The position numbers were made by a program, and so were the translations under genes. A DNA stretch of 64,000 nucleotides from Microbacterium sp. (lineage in GTDB: Bacteria; Actinomycetota; Actinomycetes; Actinomycetales; Microbacteriaceae). The stretch is taken from assembly GCA_029239635.1 (NCBI GenBank), contig JARBUN010000003.1, positions 54,535 through 118,534 of the forward strand, written 5' to 3'. Numbering within the stretch: position 1 is the stretch's first letter; each line of letters starts with the position of its first letter. Of the stretch, positions 9,508 to 21,983 are shown piece after piece. The notes under the pieces were generated by a model that saw nothing but the letters and a program-made list of their open reading frames with translations, was not told the DNA's origin and did not search any database.

Positions 9508-10470
9508 CTAGCGACGCGGCCGGTACGCCTGCCACAGCACGCGGGCGTGCTCCGCCTTGGCGCGTTCGACGCCCGTCTCGTCCTTGCGGGCCGCGCTGAT
9601 CCATTCCGCGAGGCGGCTTGCCATGGCCCCCAGCACCATCCGCACATCCGCGTGCCGCGCGGGAGGGACCGCGGCCTCGGCGGCCGGCATCCGTCCCTTC
9701 GCGCCGAGCTCGTCGCGGACGTGGGCCATCGTGAGGCGGGCGACGCCGACGGCGTGGCTGTTGACGACGCAGTGCGCGGCGCCCTCGATCTCCCACCGCC
9801 GTGCGGAGCGCGCGCGAGCCACGAGCCGCGAGTGCAGTCTGCGCGGCGAGGGGCGATCGTGCTCGCCGCGGATGAGCAGCAGGTTCGCCCGTGCCTCGCC
9901 GATGCGATCCGAGATCCGGTACCGCAGCATGTGCGGCAGCGTCTCGAAGAAGTAGAGGAACCCGCACAGCAGATAGGCCGAGAGCGCCAGGAGGGCGATG
10001 TGCAGGGACTCGCGGGCGGTGGACTGCGCGAACCGGACGGCCTGCACGCCCGCCCGTGCGTCGCCCTCGTCGACGACGGGGCTCACCAGCACCGCGTGCG
10101 ACAGCTCTCGGCGCGCGAGCACCTCCGTGACGACCTGCGTCCCCATCGAATGGCCGAGGAGCACGGGGTCGCGCAGACCGTAATGATCGAGCACCCCCTC
10201 GACCTGGTCGGCGAAGAACGCGGCCGTCGGCTGCTCACCGGATGCCGGGACCCCCGCGAAACCGGGGAGGTCGAGCGCATACACCTCGCCCTCGGACGCC
10301 AGCAGCGGCGCGAGGAACTCGAAGTACGTCGACGCGACCCCGATGCCGGCCACGAGGACGAAGGCGTGTCCGGTGTCCGCCCCCGTCGACACGCGCGTCA
10401 CGCGCGTGCGGGCGCGGCCACGCCGGTAGGTCTCGACGTGGACGTCGACGGGAGGAGGGTCGCTCGGCAT
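9508..10470 (-). CDS. Alpha/beta-fold hydrolase
   Basis: GHAFVLVAGIGVASTYFEFLAPLLASEGEVYALDLPGFAG, GHSMGTQV nucleophile elbow. Confidence 0.82.
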   Translation of the reverse strand: MPSDPPPVDVHVETYRRGRARTRVTRVSTGADTGHAFVLVAGIGVASTYFEFLAPLLASEGEVYALDLPGFAGVPASGEQPTAAFFADQVEGVLDHYGLRDPVLLGHSMGTQVVTEVLARRELSHAVLVSPVVDEGDARAGVQAVRFAQSTARESLHIALLALSAYLLCGFLYFFETLPHMLRYRISDRIGEARANLLLIRGEHDRPSPRRLHSRLVARARSARRWEIEGAAHCVVNSHAVGVARLTMAHVRDELGAKGRMPAAEAAVPPARHADVRMVLGAMASRLAEWISAARKDETGVERAKAEHARVLWQAYRPRR

Positions 10471-10520
10471 CGATCCAGGATGCCGCACTCACCTGGGGGC
10501 GCTGTCAATCCCGCAGCCGG

Positions 10521-10542
10521 TGTCGGATCCCCCGCCTAGCCT
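10521..10542 (+). promoter_or_regulatory. PafBC/RecA-NDp-like promoter motif before DUF3072 gene
   Basis: TGTCGGAT-CCCCCGCC-TAGCCT, 7 nt before ATG 10550. Confidence 0.5.
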
Positions 10543-10549
10543 CGGGGCC

Positions 10550-10789
10550 ATGAGCGATTCCTCCCGTGAAGAAGAGACCCTGGGCGCCGTCCGCGACGGA
10601 GACAACCCCGCCGAGAAGGACCCCTCGGACTGGGTCACCGGCGACGAGCCGATGACCGCCCCGCAGCGGAGCTACCTCGACACCCTGGCGCGTGAAGCCG
10701 GGGAAGAGATCCCCGCCGACCTCACCAAGGCCGAGGCCTCCGAGCAGATCGACCGTCTGCAGTCGGCCACGGGCCGGGACTCGGCCTGA
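10550..10789 (+). CDS. DUF3072-type small protein
   Basis: DWVTGDEPMTAPQRSYLDTLAREAGEEIPADLTKAEASEQIDRLQ. Confidence 0.75.
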   Translation: MSDSSREEETLGAVRDGDNPAEKDPSDWVTGDEPMTAPQRSYLDTLAREAGEEIPADLTKAEASEQIDRLQSATGRDSA

Positions 10790-10817
10790 CCGCGCCGCGT
10801 CCCGTTCGAGCTGCCTG

Positions 10818-11306
10818 TCAGATCGAGCGGGACGCGATGTCGGCCGACGCGATGCTGTCGACGTGCTGCTTCTCGACGCGCGCGATGTCGTCGAGGAAGT
10901 CGGCGACGATGCGTCGCTCGGTCGCGCCGAGCTTCGACGCCGCCTCGGCGACCGAGGCACGCCGCACCGAGAGCACGCGCCGCGCCGGCGATTCGGGATC
11001 GATGGTCGCGCGCACGACGATCGACCGCCGGTCGCCGGGGTACGGCTCCCGCTCGACCCACCCGGCTTCCGCGAGACGGTCGATGAGGGTCGTGGTCGCG
11101 GCGGACGTGATGCCGAGCATCTCGGCGAGCAGTCGCGGGGTCACGGGGTCGTCGTCCTCGCTGCGCTCGAGGAGGAAGCGCAGCACCTTCGCGTCATTGG
11201 GGCCGATGCCCAGCGATTGCAGGGCGGCGCGCTCGGAGATCGCGCTGGAGTCGGTGAGGTCGCTGAGGGCCTTCACCACATCATCTGCCGTGGCCGTGCG
11301 CCGCAT
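10818..11306 (-). CDS. MarR-family transcriptional regulator
   Basis: LLAEMLGITSAATTTLIDRLAEAGWVEREPYPGDRRSIVV. Confidence 0.87.
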   Translation of the reverse strand: MRRTATADDVVKALSDLTDSSAISERAALQSLGIGPNDAKVLRFLLERSEDDDPVTPRLLAEMLGITSAATTTLIDRLAEAGWVEREPYPGDRRSIVVRATIDPESPARRVLSVRRASVAEAASKLGATERRIVADFLDDIARVEKQHVDSIASADIASRSI

Positions 11307-11443
11307 GTCACCTCCTGTGAACCCTTGTCGAGCTACTGTCTCGATGTCCTACCAACTAGTCAGCCGACGTATTTTGCCATGCTACCCGTCCGTGTCGCGC
11401 AGCGGCAGGGGCCTGGACAGCGGCGCTGACATAGGATGCGGAG

Positions 11444-11968
11444 GTGGAAGACGGCTCGCAGTCGTCGCGCTACTGGTATGGCGCGACCGAGGAAGAACGT
11501 CGGCGTCGTGCCGTCGAGGTGCTTCAGGCCTTCCGCGTGTATCGCGCCGCCGAGGTGGCGATGCGCCGCCGCACGCGTGAAGCGATGTCGATGGGCGAGA
11601 ACGACCTCCTCGTCCTGCGCTACCTCCTGCGCGCGGCCGGGCAGGAGCGCCACGTGACGCCGGCGGAGCTCACCCGCTATCTCGGAGTGTCGACCGCGTC
11701 GACCACGGCGATCATCGACCGACTCGAGAGGTCCGGTCATGTCACGCGCGTGCCGCACCCCACGGACCGCCGCAGCATCCGGATCGTCTCGACCACGGCC
11801 AGCGACGAAGAGGTCCGCGCGACGCTCGGCTCGATGCACACGCGCATGATGGCGGCCGTGTCCGACATGACGCCCGAGGAGTGCGATGTCGTCATCGCGT
11901 GCCTGGGGCGCCTGCAGGATGCCGTCGACCAGGTCGACCCGGTCTCGGAGACGGAAACGACGCCCTAG
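11444..11968 (+). CDS. MarR-family transcriptional regulator (GTG start)
   Basis: LTRYLGVSTASTTAIIDRLERSGHVTRVPHPTDRRSIRIV; divergent from 10818..11306. Confidence 0.85.
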   Translation: MEDGSQSSRYWYGATEEERRRRAVEVLQAFRVYRAAEVAMRRRTREAMSMGENDLLVLRYLLRAAGQERHVTPAELTRYLGVSTASTTAIIDRLERSGHVTRVPHPTDRRSIRIVSTTASDEEVRATLGSMHTRMMAAVSDMTPEECDVVIACLGRLQDAVDQVDPVSETETTP

Positions 11969-11975
11969 CGATCCG

Positions 11976-12293
11976 TCAGGATGCCGGGGTCTCGGCCCCG
12001 GGCTCGGGGACGATGAGCAGGCCTCCCGAGGAGTTCGCCGAGTTCGCCAACTCCTCGACCCAGGCGCGGCTCAAGAGCGCCGGCTCCGGCTCGTCGAACA
12101 CGAACCGCAGCGGGATCGAGGGGTGCAGCCAGACGGTGCTGCGCCCCACCTCCTGGTCGGGGCCATGGGTCCATGACAGCGTGAAGCTCTCCCCACGGCG
12201 CAGCTTGGTCGCGATGACGACCTTGATGTGCGCCAGCGTGCGGTCTTCCATGTCGATCGGCGTCGCGACGTCGCCGTAGTAGAGCGTTCCCAC
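11976..12293 (-). CDS. Small conserved protein, DUF7882-like family (paralog 1)
   Basis: MGTLYYGDVATPIDMEDRTLAHIKVVIATKLRRGESFTLSW...WLHPSIPLRFVFDE; similar to 12405..12722 and 12726..13061. Confidence 0.75.
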   Translation of the reverse strand: MGTLYYGDVATPIDMEDRTLAHIKVVIATKLRRGESFTLSWTHGPDQEVGRSTVWLHPSIPLRFVFDEPEPALLSRAWVEELANSANSSGGLLIVPEPGAETPAS

Positions 12294-12404
12294 GCGAGAA
12301 CGCTATCGATATCGCGGCAGCCCGATCGAAGGGGTTGATTCCCCTCCACCGACGTGGCACGCGCCAACCGGTCGAACCTGCGTTCCTCGGTTAGGCTCGA
12401 CCCC

Positions 12405-12722
12405 ATGGGCAGATTCATCTACGACACCGTCGCCAACGCCGTCGACATCGATGACCGCACGCTGGCTCACCTGCGCATCGTCGTGATGAACAAGCTGCGT
12501 CGCTCGGAGTCGTTCATGTTCGACGTCGAGGTCGGCGACGGCAGCGGTCGTCGCAGCTTCTGGATGCACCCCTCGGTGCCGATCCAGTTCCACTTCTACG
12601 GCAGCCGTCAGCCGCGCATCAACCGCGTGTGGGTCGAAGACCTCATGCTCGCGGCATCCGGTCCCAACGGCTTGGCGATCACGCCGGAGCCGAGCGAAGA
12701 CGCCCACGTCGAAGAGGGCTGA
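12405..12722 (+). CDS. Small conserved protein, DUF7882-like family (paralog 2)
   Basis: MGRFIYDTVANAVDIDDRTLAHLRIVVMNKLRRSESFMFDV...FWMHPSVPIQFHFYG. Confidence 0.75.
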   Translation: MGRFIYDTVANAVDIDDRTLAHLRIVVMNKLRRSESFMFDVEVGDGSGRRSFWMHPSVPIQFHFYGSRQPRINRVWVEDLMLAASGPNGLAITPEPSEDAHVEEG

Positions 12723-12725
12723 ACC

Positions 12726-13061
12726 TCAGCGCGTCGTCGAGTCCGTCGTCGCGTCGCGCGACGGCGCGATGTCTTCGGCGACGAGCATGATGCCGCCCGA
12801 CGAGTTCGCCGACTCGGACAGGCGCTCGATCCACTCCCGGCTGAGCCGGGTCGGCTCGGCGTCGTCGAAGACGAACCGCAGAGGGATCGCCGGGTGGAGC
12901 CAGAGGGTGCTGCGGCCCCGGGGCTCCTCGTCCGGGTGACGCCACGAGAGCGTGAAGCTCTCACCCCGGCGCAGTTTCGTCGAGATCACGACCTTGAGGT
13001 GCGCGAGAGCGCGATCCTCGATGTGAACGGTCGTCGAGCTTCCGTAAATGATCGTCCCCAT
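12726..13061 (-). CDS. Small conserved protein, DUF7882-like family (paralog 3)
   Basis: MGTIIYGSSTTVHIEDRALAHLKVVISTKLRRGESFTLSW...LWLHPAIPLRFVFDD. Confidence 0.75.
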   Translation of the reverse strand: MGTIIYGSSTTVHIEDRALAHLKVVISTKLRRGESFTLSWRHPDEEPRGRSTLWLHPAIPLRFVFDDAEPTRLSREWIERLSESANSSGGIMLVAEDIAPSRDATTDSTTR

Positions 13062-13180
13062 GCCTCCACACTAACCGCGCGGGTCCGTGGGAGATACGTC
13101 GTCGTTCTGAACGTGTCAAGCCACCCCGGCCGCTCGACGCGTGCTGTCACCGTAGAGACACCCCACGGAAGGACAGCGCC

Positions 13181-13321
13181 GTGAACGACCGACAGCCCCC
13201 GTCGCCGATCGAACCCGCTGAGGAACCCGCCGACCTCCCCGATGTCTTCGACGGCCTCATCGGTATCGATGTCGTCGACGGTGAGCTCGTGCCGCGCGAG
13301 CCCGAGCCGCCGCGCGCCTGA
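13181..13321 (+). CDS. Putative 46-aa acidic small protein (GTG start)
   Basis: MNDRQPPSPIEPAEEPADLPDVFDGLIGIDVVDGELVPREPEPPRA; GGAAGGA ribosome-binding site just upstream; below the ORF-track length cutoff. Confidence 0.35.
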   Translation: MNDRQPPSPIEPAEEPADLPDVFDGLIGIDVVDGELVPREPEPPRA

Positions 13322-13364
13322 CGCTCACAGGCCCCTCGTATCTGCTTTCGGTACCGTCGAGGGC

Positions 13365-14042
13365 ATGGCCGATTCGCTGGACGATCAGCAGATCACCGTG
13401 TCGAGTGCAGCTCTTCGCGCCATGCGCGACGAGTTCCAGAGATTCCTCATGGAGTACCGGTTCGGTCTCGCCGAGGTCGACACGAAGATCGCGATCCTGC
13501 GCGAAGAGTTCCAGGAGATGCACGACTACAACCCCATCGAGCACGTCTCTAGTCGGGTCAAGACGCCCGACAGCCTCGTCGACAAAGTGCGTCGCAAGGG
13601 CATCGACACCGACTTCGACTCGATCCGCGCCGCGATCACCGACATCGCCGGCATCCGCGTCACCTGCAGCTTCATCGACGACGCGTACCGCCTCTCCAAC
13701 CTGCTCACGCAGCAGGACGACATCACGGTGCGCGACGTGAAGGACTACATCGCGAATCCGAAGGCGAACGGATACAAGAGCCTCCACGTCATCGTCGAGG
13801 TGCCCGTCTTCCTCTCGACCGGACGGGTGGAGGTGCCCGTCGAGGTGCAGTTCCGCACCATCGCGATGGATTTCTGGGCGAGCCTCGAGCACAAGATCTA
13901 CTACAAGTACGACCGTCTCGTCCCCGCCGACCTCCTCGACCAGCTGAAGGATGCCGCCGACACGGCCGCCGAGCTCGACACGCGCATGGAGCGCCTCCAC
14001 CGGGAGATCCGCGGACCCCGCCCCGGGGTGGTCTCCCTCTGA
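13365..14042 (+). CDS. GTP pyrophosphokinase-family small alarmone synthetase (RelA/SpoT synthetase domain only)
   Basis: HVSSRVKTPDSLVDKVRRKG, DIAGIRVTCSFIDDAYRL, KANGYKSLHVIVEVP, VEVQFRTIAMDFWASLEHKIYYK. Confidence 0.9.
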   Translation: MADSLDDQQITVSSAALRAMRDEFQRFLMEYRFGLAEVDTKIAILREEFQEMHDYNPIEHVSSRVKTPDSLVDKVRRKGIDTDFDSIRAAITDIAGIRVTCSFIDDAYRLSNLLTQQDDITVRDVKDYIANPKANGYKSLHVIVEVPVFLSTGRVEVPVEVQFRTIAMDFWASLEHKIYYKYDRLVPADLLDQLKDAADTAAELDTRMERLHREIRGPRPGVVSL

Positions 14043-14063
14043 CGCGAGGGTCAGAATGGAGCA

Positions 14064-14930
14064 ATGACCGGCGCAGCGCGAAGCGACGACGACGCGCTCC
14101 TGGACGAAGCCGCCGCCGAACTGCTCGCTCTCCCGCCCGCCCGGTTCACCGCCGCTCGCGCCGAGCGCGCGGCCGCGGCCTCCGGAAACGTCGGACGCCG
14201 CATCGCGAAGCTGCGCAAACCCACCGTCGCCGCGTGGGCCGTGAACCTCCTCGTCCGAGACGGGCGACTCGGTGAAGCGATCGAGCTCGCGCACGCGCTG
14301 CGGGAGGCCCAGGACGACCTGGATGCCGCGGAGCTCGCGCGCCTGGGGAAGCAGCGGCGTCAGCTGGTCGCCGCCCTGGCGCGGCGCGCCGGAGAACTCG
14401 CCGCCGAGGCGGGGACTCCGCTCAGCGCCGCGATGGCCGACGCCGTGGAGAAGACCGTGAACGCGGCCGTCGTCGACCCGGACGTCGCCGCAGCCGTGCT
14501 CACCGGCCGATTGGTGTCGCCCGTCGACCTGGCTCAGGTCGACAATGACGGCCTGGGCGACCTCGTCGCCGGGTCGGTGCCCGAGGCCCTGGCTCCGGCG
14601 GCCCCCCGTGACGACCTCGCCGCCCGCCGCGCGCGCAAGGCGGCCGAACGGGCCGTGCGCGAGGCGGAGCGGGCCCACGCCGACGCCGCGCGCGAGAACG
14701 CGGCGGCCGACCGGCGGGTCGCGACGGCGCGGGAACGCGCCGACCGGGCGCGGGAACGCGTCGAGGGGCTGCGGGCGGATCTCGCGCGGGCCGAGACCGA
14801 GGCCGCCGAGGCGGACATGGTCGTCGCGCAGCGCGAGAAGGAGCAGAAAGACGCGGTCGCCGCGACCCGCGCCGCCCACCGCGCGGTCGAGCGAGCCGAG
14901 GCCGCGCGAGCAGAGGAGTCGGACGCGTGA
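14064..14930 (+). CDS. Hypothetical coiled-coil protein
   Basis: Ala/Arg/Glu-rich heptad C-terminus; conserved-looking N-terminus (RIAKLRKPTVAAWAVNLLVR). Confidence 0.7.
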   Translation: MTGAARSDDDALLDEAAAELLALPPARFTAARAERAAAASGNVGRRIAKLRKPTVAAWAVNLLVRDGRLGEAIELAHALREAQDDLDAAELARLGKQRRQLVAALARRAGELAAEAGTPLSAAMADAVEKTVNAAVVDPDVAAAVLTGRLVSPVDLAQVDNDGLGDLVAGSVPEALAPAAPRDDLAARRARKAAERAVREAERAHADAARENAAADRRVATARERADRARERVEGLRADLARAETEAAEADMVVAQREKEQKDAVAATRAAHRAVERAEAARAEESDA

Positions 14931-15403
14931 CCGGGGATCCGTGGGAGCTCGTGCGCGCGCGCCTCATCGATGCGCCGCGCGAACGGCTGGGTGAGCTGCA
15001 GGAGGGGCGCCGGGTGCTCGGCATCCCTCGCCCGGCGCGTATCGTGCCGCGCGGGTCCGCGTGGCACCTCGGCGTCCTGCTCCTGAGCGATGAGGCCGTG
15101 ATGGCCACGGGCGACATCGTGCGCTCGCGTGCGGAGGTACGGCGCGGATTCGCCGCCGAATCGCAGCGCCGACGGGCCGAGCTCGCGGCCGCTGCCGCCC
15201 GGGGAGGCGTCCCCGAGGGGGAGACCGTGCACATCGGCTGGCATCCGATCGACCTGTCCGCCCTCGACGAGCGGTCCTCGCCCCTCGCGGTGCGCGGGGG
15301 AGAGACGCTCGTGCGCTGGAGCGCGGCGGGCGGGTTCATGCCGCTCGCGCGGTACCTCGACGAGCGCGTCGAGCTGCTGCGGCATCCCCCCGAGCGCGCA
15401 TAG
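14927..15403 (+). CDS. Hypothetical conserved protein
   Basis: Overlaps the upstream stop (GTGA), same operon; MTGDPWELVRARLIDAPRERLGELQ. Confidence 0.65.
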   Translation: MTGDPWELVRARLIDAPRERLGELQEGRRVLGIPRPARIVPRGSAWHLGVLLLSDEAVMATGDIVRSRAEVRRGFAAESQRRRAELAAAAARGGVPEGETVHIGWHPIDLSALDERSSPLAVRGGETLVRWSAAGGFMPLARYLDERVELLRHPPERA

Positions 15404-15467
15404 TCGGGGCCGCCCCGGGTGTCAACGGCGTCGAGGCGGCGGTTGGCGGCAACAACGCTGGTCTATC

Positions 15468-17686
<2,219 letters not shown>

Positions 17687-17690
<4 letters not shown>

Positions 17691-20101
17691 CAGACATGCG
17701 GCATCCGCTCTCGACCTACCGCCTGCAGATCCGCGAATCGTTCACCCTCGACGACGCCGCCGAGGTGACCGACTACCTCGGTCGCCTCGGCGTCTCGTGG
17801 GCGTACCTCTCGCCGCTGCTCGAAGCCACATCCGGCTCCGACCACGGGTACGACGTCGTCGACGTCACGCGCGTGGACCCCGCCCGCGGCGGCGCCGAGG
17901 GACTCGCTCGTTTCGTCGAGGCTGCGCGGGACCAGGAACTCGGCGTCCTCATCGACATCGTCCCCAACCACATGGGCGTCTCCGATCCGCGCGCGAACGC
18001 GTGGTGGTGGGACGTGCTGCGACAGGGACGTGCCTCGGGGCACGCGACGGCCTTCGACATCGACTGGGAGTTCGGCGGCGGGAAGGTGCGCGTGCCGGTG
18101 CTGGGTGCGGACCTCGCGGACGTGATCGACGAGATCTCGTACGACCCGACGCCCGCGGACGATGCCCCCGACGGGGTCGTGCGCTACTACGACCACGCGT
18201 TCCCGGTCGCACCGGGGACGGGGACGGATGCCGCGGCCTCGGGCTCGCGCGCCGCGATCGAGCAGCTGCTCGACGCGCAGAACTTCGAGCTCCGCTTTTG
18301 GCAGGACGAGGCGGCCGACCTCAACTACCGCCGCTTCTTCGCCGTGACCACCCTCGCGGGTGTGCGGGTCGAGCTGCCCGAGGTGTTCGACGCCACACAC
18401 GCCGAGATCCTGCGCTGGGTGCGCGAGGGCCTCGCCGACGGTCTGCGGGTCGACCACCCGGACGGGCTCGTCGACCCGGGCGGCTACCTCGACCAGCTCG
18501 CGGTCGCGCTCGAGGAGGCGGGCGAGGGAGAGGTCGGCTACGTGCTGGGGGAGAAGATCCTCGAGCACGGCGAGGCGCTGCCGTCGTGGTGGAAGACCGC
18601 CGGAACGACGGGCTACGACGCTCTCGCCGAGATCGACCGCGTGCTGACCGACCCGGCGGGGGAGGCGGCGCTGGACGCCCTCGACGCGCGGCTGCGCGCC
18701 GACAGCGGCCTCGCGCCGCTCACCGGCTGGCACGATCTCATCCACGACACCAAGCGCAAGATCGCCGACTCCATCCAGGTGTCGGAGATCCGTCGACTCG
18801 TCCGCGGCCTTCCGACGCCGCTCCGTGAGGAGTTCGAGGTCGACGTGCTGCAGGACGCGCTCGCCGAGATCCTGGCCTGCTTCCCGGTCTACCGCTCGTA
18901 CCTCCCCGCCGGCCGCGCGCACCTCGACGCCGCCGCGGGCGAGGCCGAGGTGCGCCGCCCCGAGCTCGGCGACGTCATCGAGAAGCTCGTGCCGGTGCTC
19001 GCCGACACGAGCCTCGAGGTCGCGTGGCGCTTCCAGCAGACGACCGGCCCCGTCATGGCCAAGGGCGTCGAGGACACGGCGTTCTATCGCTACACGCGGC
19101 TGGGCTCGCTCACCGAGGTGGGCGGCGACCCGGGGGAGTTCTCCCTCGACGTGGCCGGCTTCCACATCGCGCAGGCTCTCCGCCACGCGTCGTGGCCCAC
19201 CGCCATGACGACGCTGTCGACGCACGACACCAAGCGCGGCGAGGACACGCGCGCCCGCATCGCCGTGCTCGCCGAGATCCCGGAGCGCTGGGCCGAGGTG
19301 CTGGAGGAGTTCCGCGGCATCGCCTCGACCGGGCACGGTCCCTTCGACGCCCTGCTGTGGCAGGCGATCGTCGGGGCGTGGCCGGAGTCGGCATCCACTC
19401 CCGAGGGACTGGAGGTCTACCGCGAGCGCCTGCACGCGTACGCCGAGAAGGCGGCGCGCGAGGCGAGCGAGGCCACCGGCTGGTGGGAGCAGGACGAGGC
19501 CTTCGAGGAGCGCATGCACGCGCTCGTCGACGCGGCCACCGGTCCCGCCGCCGAGCGGGTGCGCGCCTTCGTCGACGAGATCTCGCCCGCGGGCTGGTCG
19601 AACGGTCTGTCGGCCAAGCTGCTGCAGATCATGGGCTCCGGCGTTCCCGACGTCTACCAGGGCTCGGAGCTGTGGGAGCAGTCGCTCGTCGACCCGGACA
19701 ACCGTCGCGCGGTCGACTTCGCCGAGCGTCGACGCCTCCTGGATGCGCTCGACGCGCCCGGAGCCTCCTTCCCGCCGGTGGATGCCACGGGTGCGGCCAA
19801 GCTGCTCGTGACCTCGCGCGCACTGCGGCTGCGCCGCGACCACCCGCTCGAGGTCTACCGTCCGCTGGAGGCCGCGGGAGTGGCATCCGACCACGTGGTC
19901 GCGTTCGACCGCGGCGGCGTGTTCGCCGTGGCGACGCGTCTGCCCCACGGGCTGGAAGCCGCGGGAGGGTGGCGCGACACGGTCGTGCTGCTGCCGGACA
20001 CCCCGGTCGTCGACGTGCTGACCGGTCGGAGCTTCGCCGGTGGCCCCGTGCCGCTGGCGGACCTGCTGGCCTTCTATCCGGTGGCCCTCCTGATCTTCTG
20101 A
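17687..20101 (+). CDS. treY: Malto-oligosyltrehalose synthase (alternative start ATG 17696)
   Basis: STYRLQIRESFTLDDAAEVTDYLGRLGVSWAYLSPLLEATSGSDHGYDVVD; GVPDVYQGSELWEQSLVDPDNRR; GTGA overlap with glgX. Confidence 0.93.
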
Positions 20102-20161
20102 TCCCGCGAGGCGGCACCGCCTCGTCTCGACCGTGATCCTCCCCACGCGAAGGAAAGAACC

Positions 20162-21913
20162 ATGAGCATCGACGTCTGGGCACCCAAGGCAGAGCGGGTG
20201 CGGCTGCGCCGGCTGGACGACAGCGGCGACACCGTCGTGGAAGACATCGAGATGACGTCGGCGTCGGACGGCTGGTGGACGGCTCCCATCGACCTCGCCG
20301 ACGGCGAGCGGTACGGCTTCGTCCTCGGCGACGGCGACGACCTCCGCCCCGACCCGCGCTCGCGGCGCCAGCCCGGCGGCGTGCACGAGGCATCGGCGTG
20401 GTTCGACCCGTCGGTCTACACCTGGAACGACTCCGCCTGGACGGGCAAGCAGCTCGCGGGCGGGCTGATCTACGAGCTGCACCTGGGCACCTTCACCCCC
20501 GAGGGGACCCTGGATGCCGCCATCGGCCGCCTCGAGCACCTCGTCGACCTCGGCGTGACCCACGTCGAATTGCTGCCGGTCAACGGCTTCAACGGCACCT
20601 GGAACTGGGGATACGACGGGGTGCTCTGGTACACCGTGCACGAGGCGTACGGCGGGCCCGAGGCCTACCAGCGCTTCGTCGACGCGGCGCACGCCGCGGG
20701 TCTCGCCGTGATCCAGGACGTCGTCTACAACCACCTCGGACCCTCGGGCAACTACCTGCCCCTCTTCGGCGAGTACCTCCGCGAGGGCAGCCGGAACACG
20801 TGGGGCGACTCGGTCAACCTCGACGAGGATGCCGTGCGCGCCTACATCGTCGAGAACGCCCTGATGTGGATGAGCGACTACCACGTCGACGGTCTGCGCC
20901 TCGATGCCGTGCACGCGCTGCTCGACCACCGCGACCCGCACCTGCTGCAGGAGATCGCGGAGCGCACCGACGCCCTGTCGGCGCACCGCGGCATCCCGCT
21001 CACGACCATCGCCGAGAGCGACATGAACGACCCGAAGCTCATCCTCCCCCGCGAGGCCGGCGGCTACGGGCTCACCGCGCAGTGGTCGGACGACTGGCAC
21101 CACACCGCCCACGTGGCCCTGACCGGGGAGACGATCGGGTACTACGAGGACTTCGCCGACCTCGACGCGTTCCGCAAGGTGAGCGAGGGCGGCTTCTTCC
21201 ACGACGGCACGTACTCGTCGTTCCGCGAGGAGAAGCACGGCAAGCCGATTCCGCAGGACGTGCCGAACTGGCGCCTGGTGACCTTCGCGCAGGACCACGA
21301 CCAGATCGGCAACCGCGCCGCCGGTGACCGCCTGTCGCAGACGCTCGGCTACGACCGCCTCGCCGCGGCCGCCGTGCTCACGCTCACCGCTCCCGGCACG
21401 CCGATGCTGTTCATGGGCGAGGAGTGGGGCGCCACCACGCCCTGGCAGTTCTTCACCTCGCACCCCGAGCCCGAGCTGGGCAAGGCCACCGCCGAGGGGC
21501 GCATCGCCGAGTTCGCGAAGATGGGCTGGGACGAGTCGACCGTCCCCGACCCGCAGGACCCCTCGACCTTCGAGAACTCGAAGCTCGACTGGGACGAGGT
21601 CGGCGAGGGAGACCACGCGCAGCTGCTCGGCCTGTACCGCGAGCTCGCCAAGCTCCGCCGCGACCGGCCCGAGCTCACCGACCCCTCCCGGGCGGGCCTC
21701 TCCGCCGCGGCGCGCGAGGCGACCGGCGGGCGCGTGTACGAACTGCGTCGCGGCGACCTCGTGGTCGTCGTGAACCTCTCGGATGCCGAGGCCTCGGCAT
21801 CCGTCGTCTCCGGTGCCCGGGTGCTGTTGGCGACGGTCGAGGGCGTCGTCCTCGACGGCTCGGACCTCACCGTTCCGGCGGGCGGCAGCGCGATGGCGGC
21901 TCCCGCCCTCTGA
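20162..21913 (+). CDS. treZ: Malto-oligosyltrehalose trehalohydrolase
   Basis: [57 protein letters not shown]. Confidence 0.93.
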   Translation: MSIDVWAPKAERVRLRRLDDSGDTVVEDIEMTSASDGWWTAPIDLADGERYGFVLGDGDDLRPDPRSRRQPGGVHEASAWFDPSVYTWNDSAWTGKQLAGGLIYELHLGTFTPEGTLDAAIGRLEHLVDLGVTHVELLPVNGFNGTWNWGYDGVLWYTVHEAYGGPEAYQRFVDAAHAAGLAVIQDVVYNHLGPSGNYLPLFGEYLREGSRNTWGDSVNLDEDAVRAYIVENALMWMSDYHVDGLRLDAVHALLDHRDPHLLQEIAERTDALSAHRGIPLTTIAESDMNDPKLILPREAGGYGLTAQWSDDWHHTAHVALTGETIGYYEDFADLDAFRKVSEGGFFHDGTYSSFREEKHGKPIPQDVPNWRLVTFAQDHDQIGNRAAGDRLSQTLGYDRLAAAAVLTLTAPGTPMLFMGEEWGATTPWQFFTSHPEPELGKATAEGRIAEFAKMGWDESTVPDPQDPSTFENSKLDWDEVGEGDHAQLLGLYRELAKLRRDRPELTDPSRAGLSAAAREATGGRVYELRRGDLVVVVNLSDAEASASVVSGARVLLATVEGVVLDGSDLTVPAGGSAMAAPAL

Positions 21914-21921
21914 CGCCACGA

Positions 21922-21959
21922 CGACGCCCCGCCGGACCTCGAGGTCGGGCGGGGCGTCG
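21922..21959. terminator. Strong intrinsic terminator after treZ
   Basis: CGACGCCCCGCC...GGCGGGGCGTCG with palindromic centre GACCTCGAGGTC. Confidence 0.75.
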
Positions 21960-21983
21960 CCGTGTACGCGGGATGCCGCGAGG

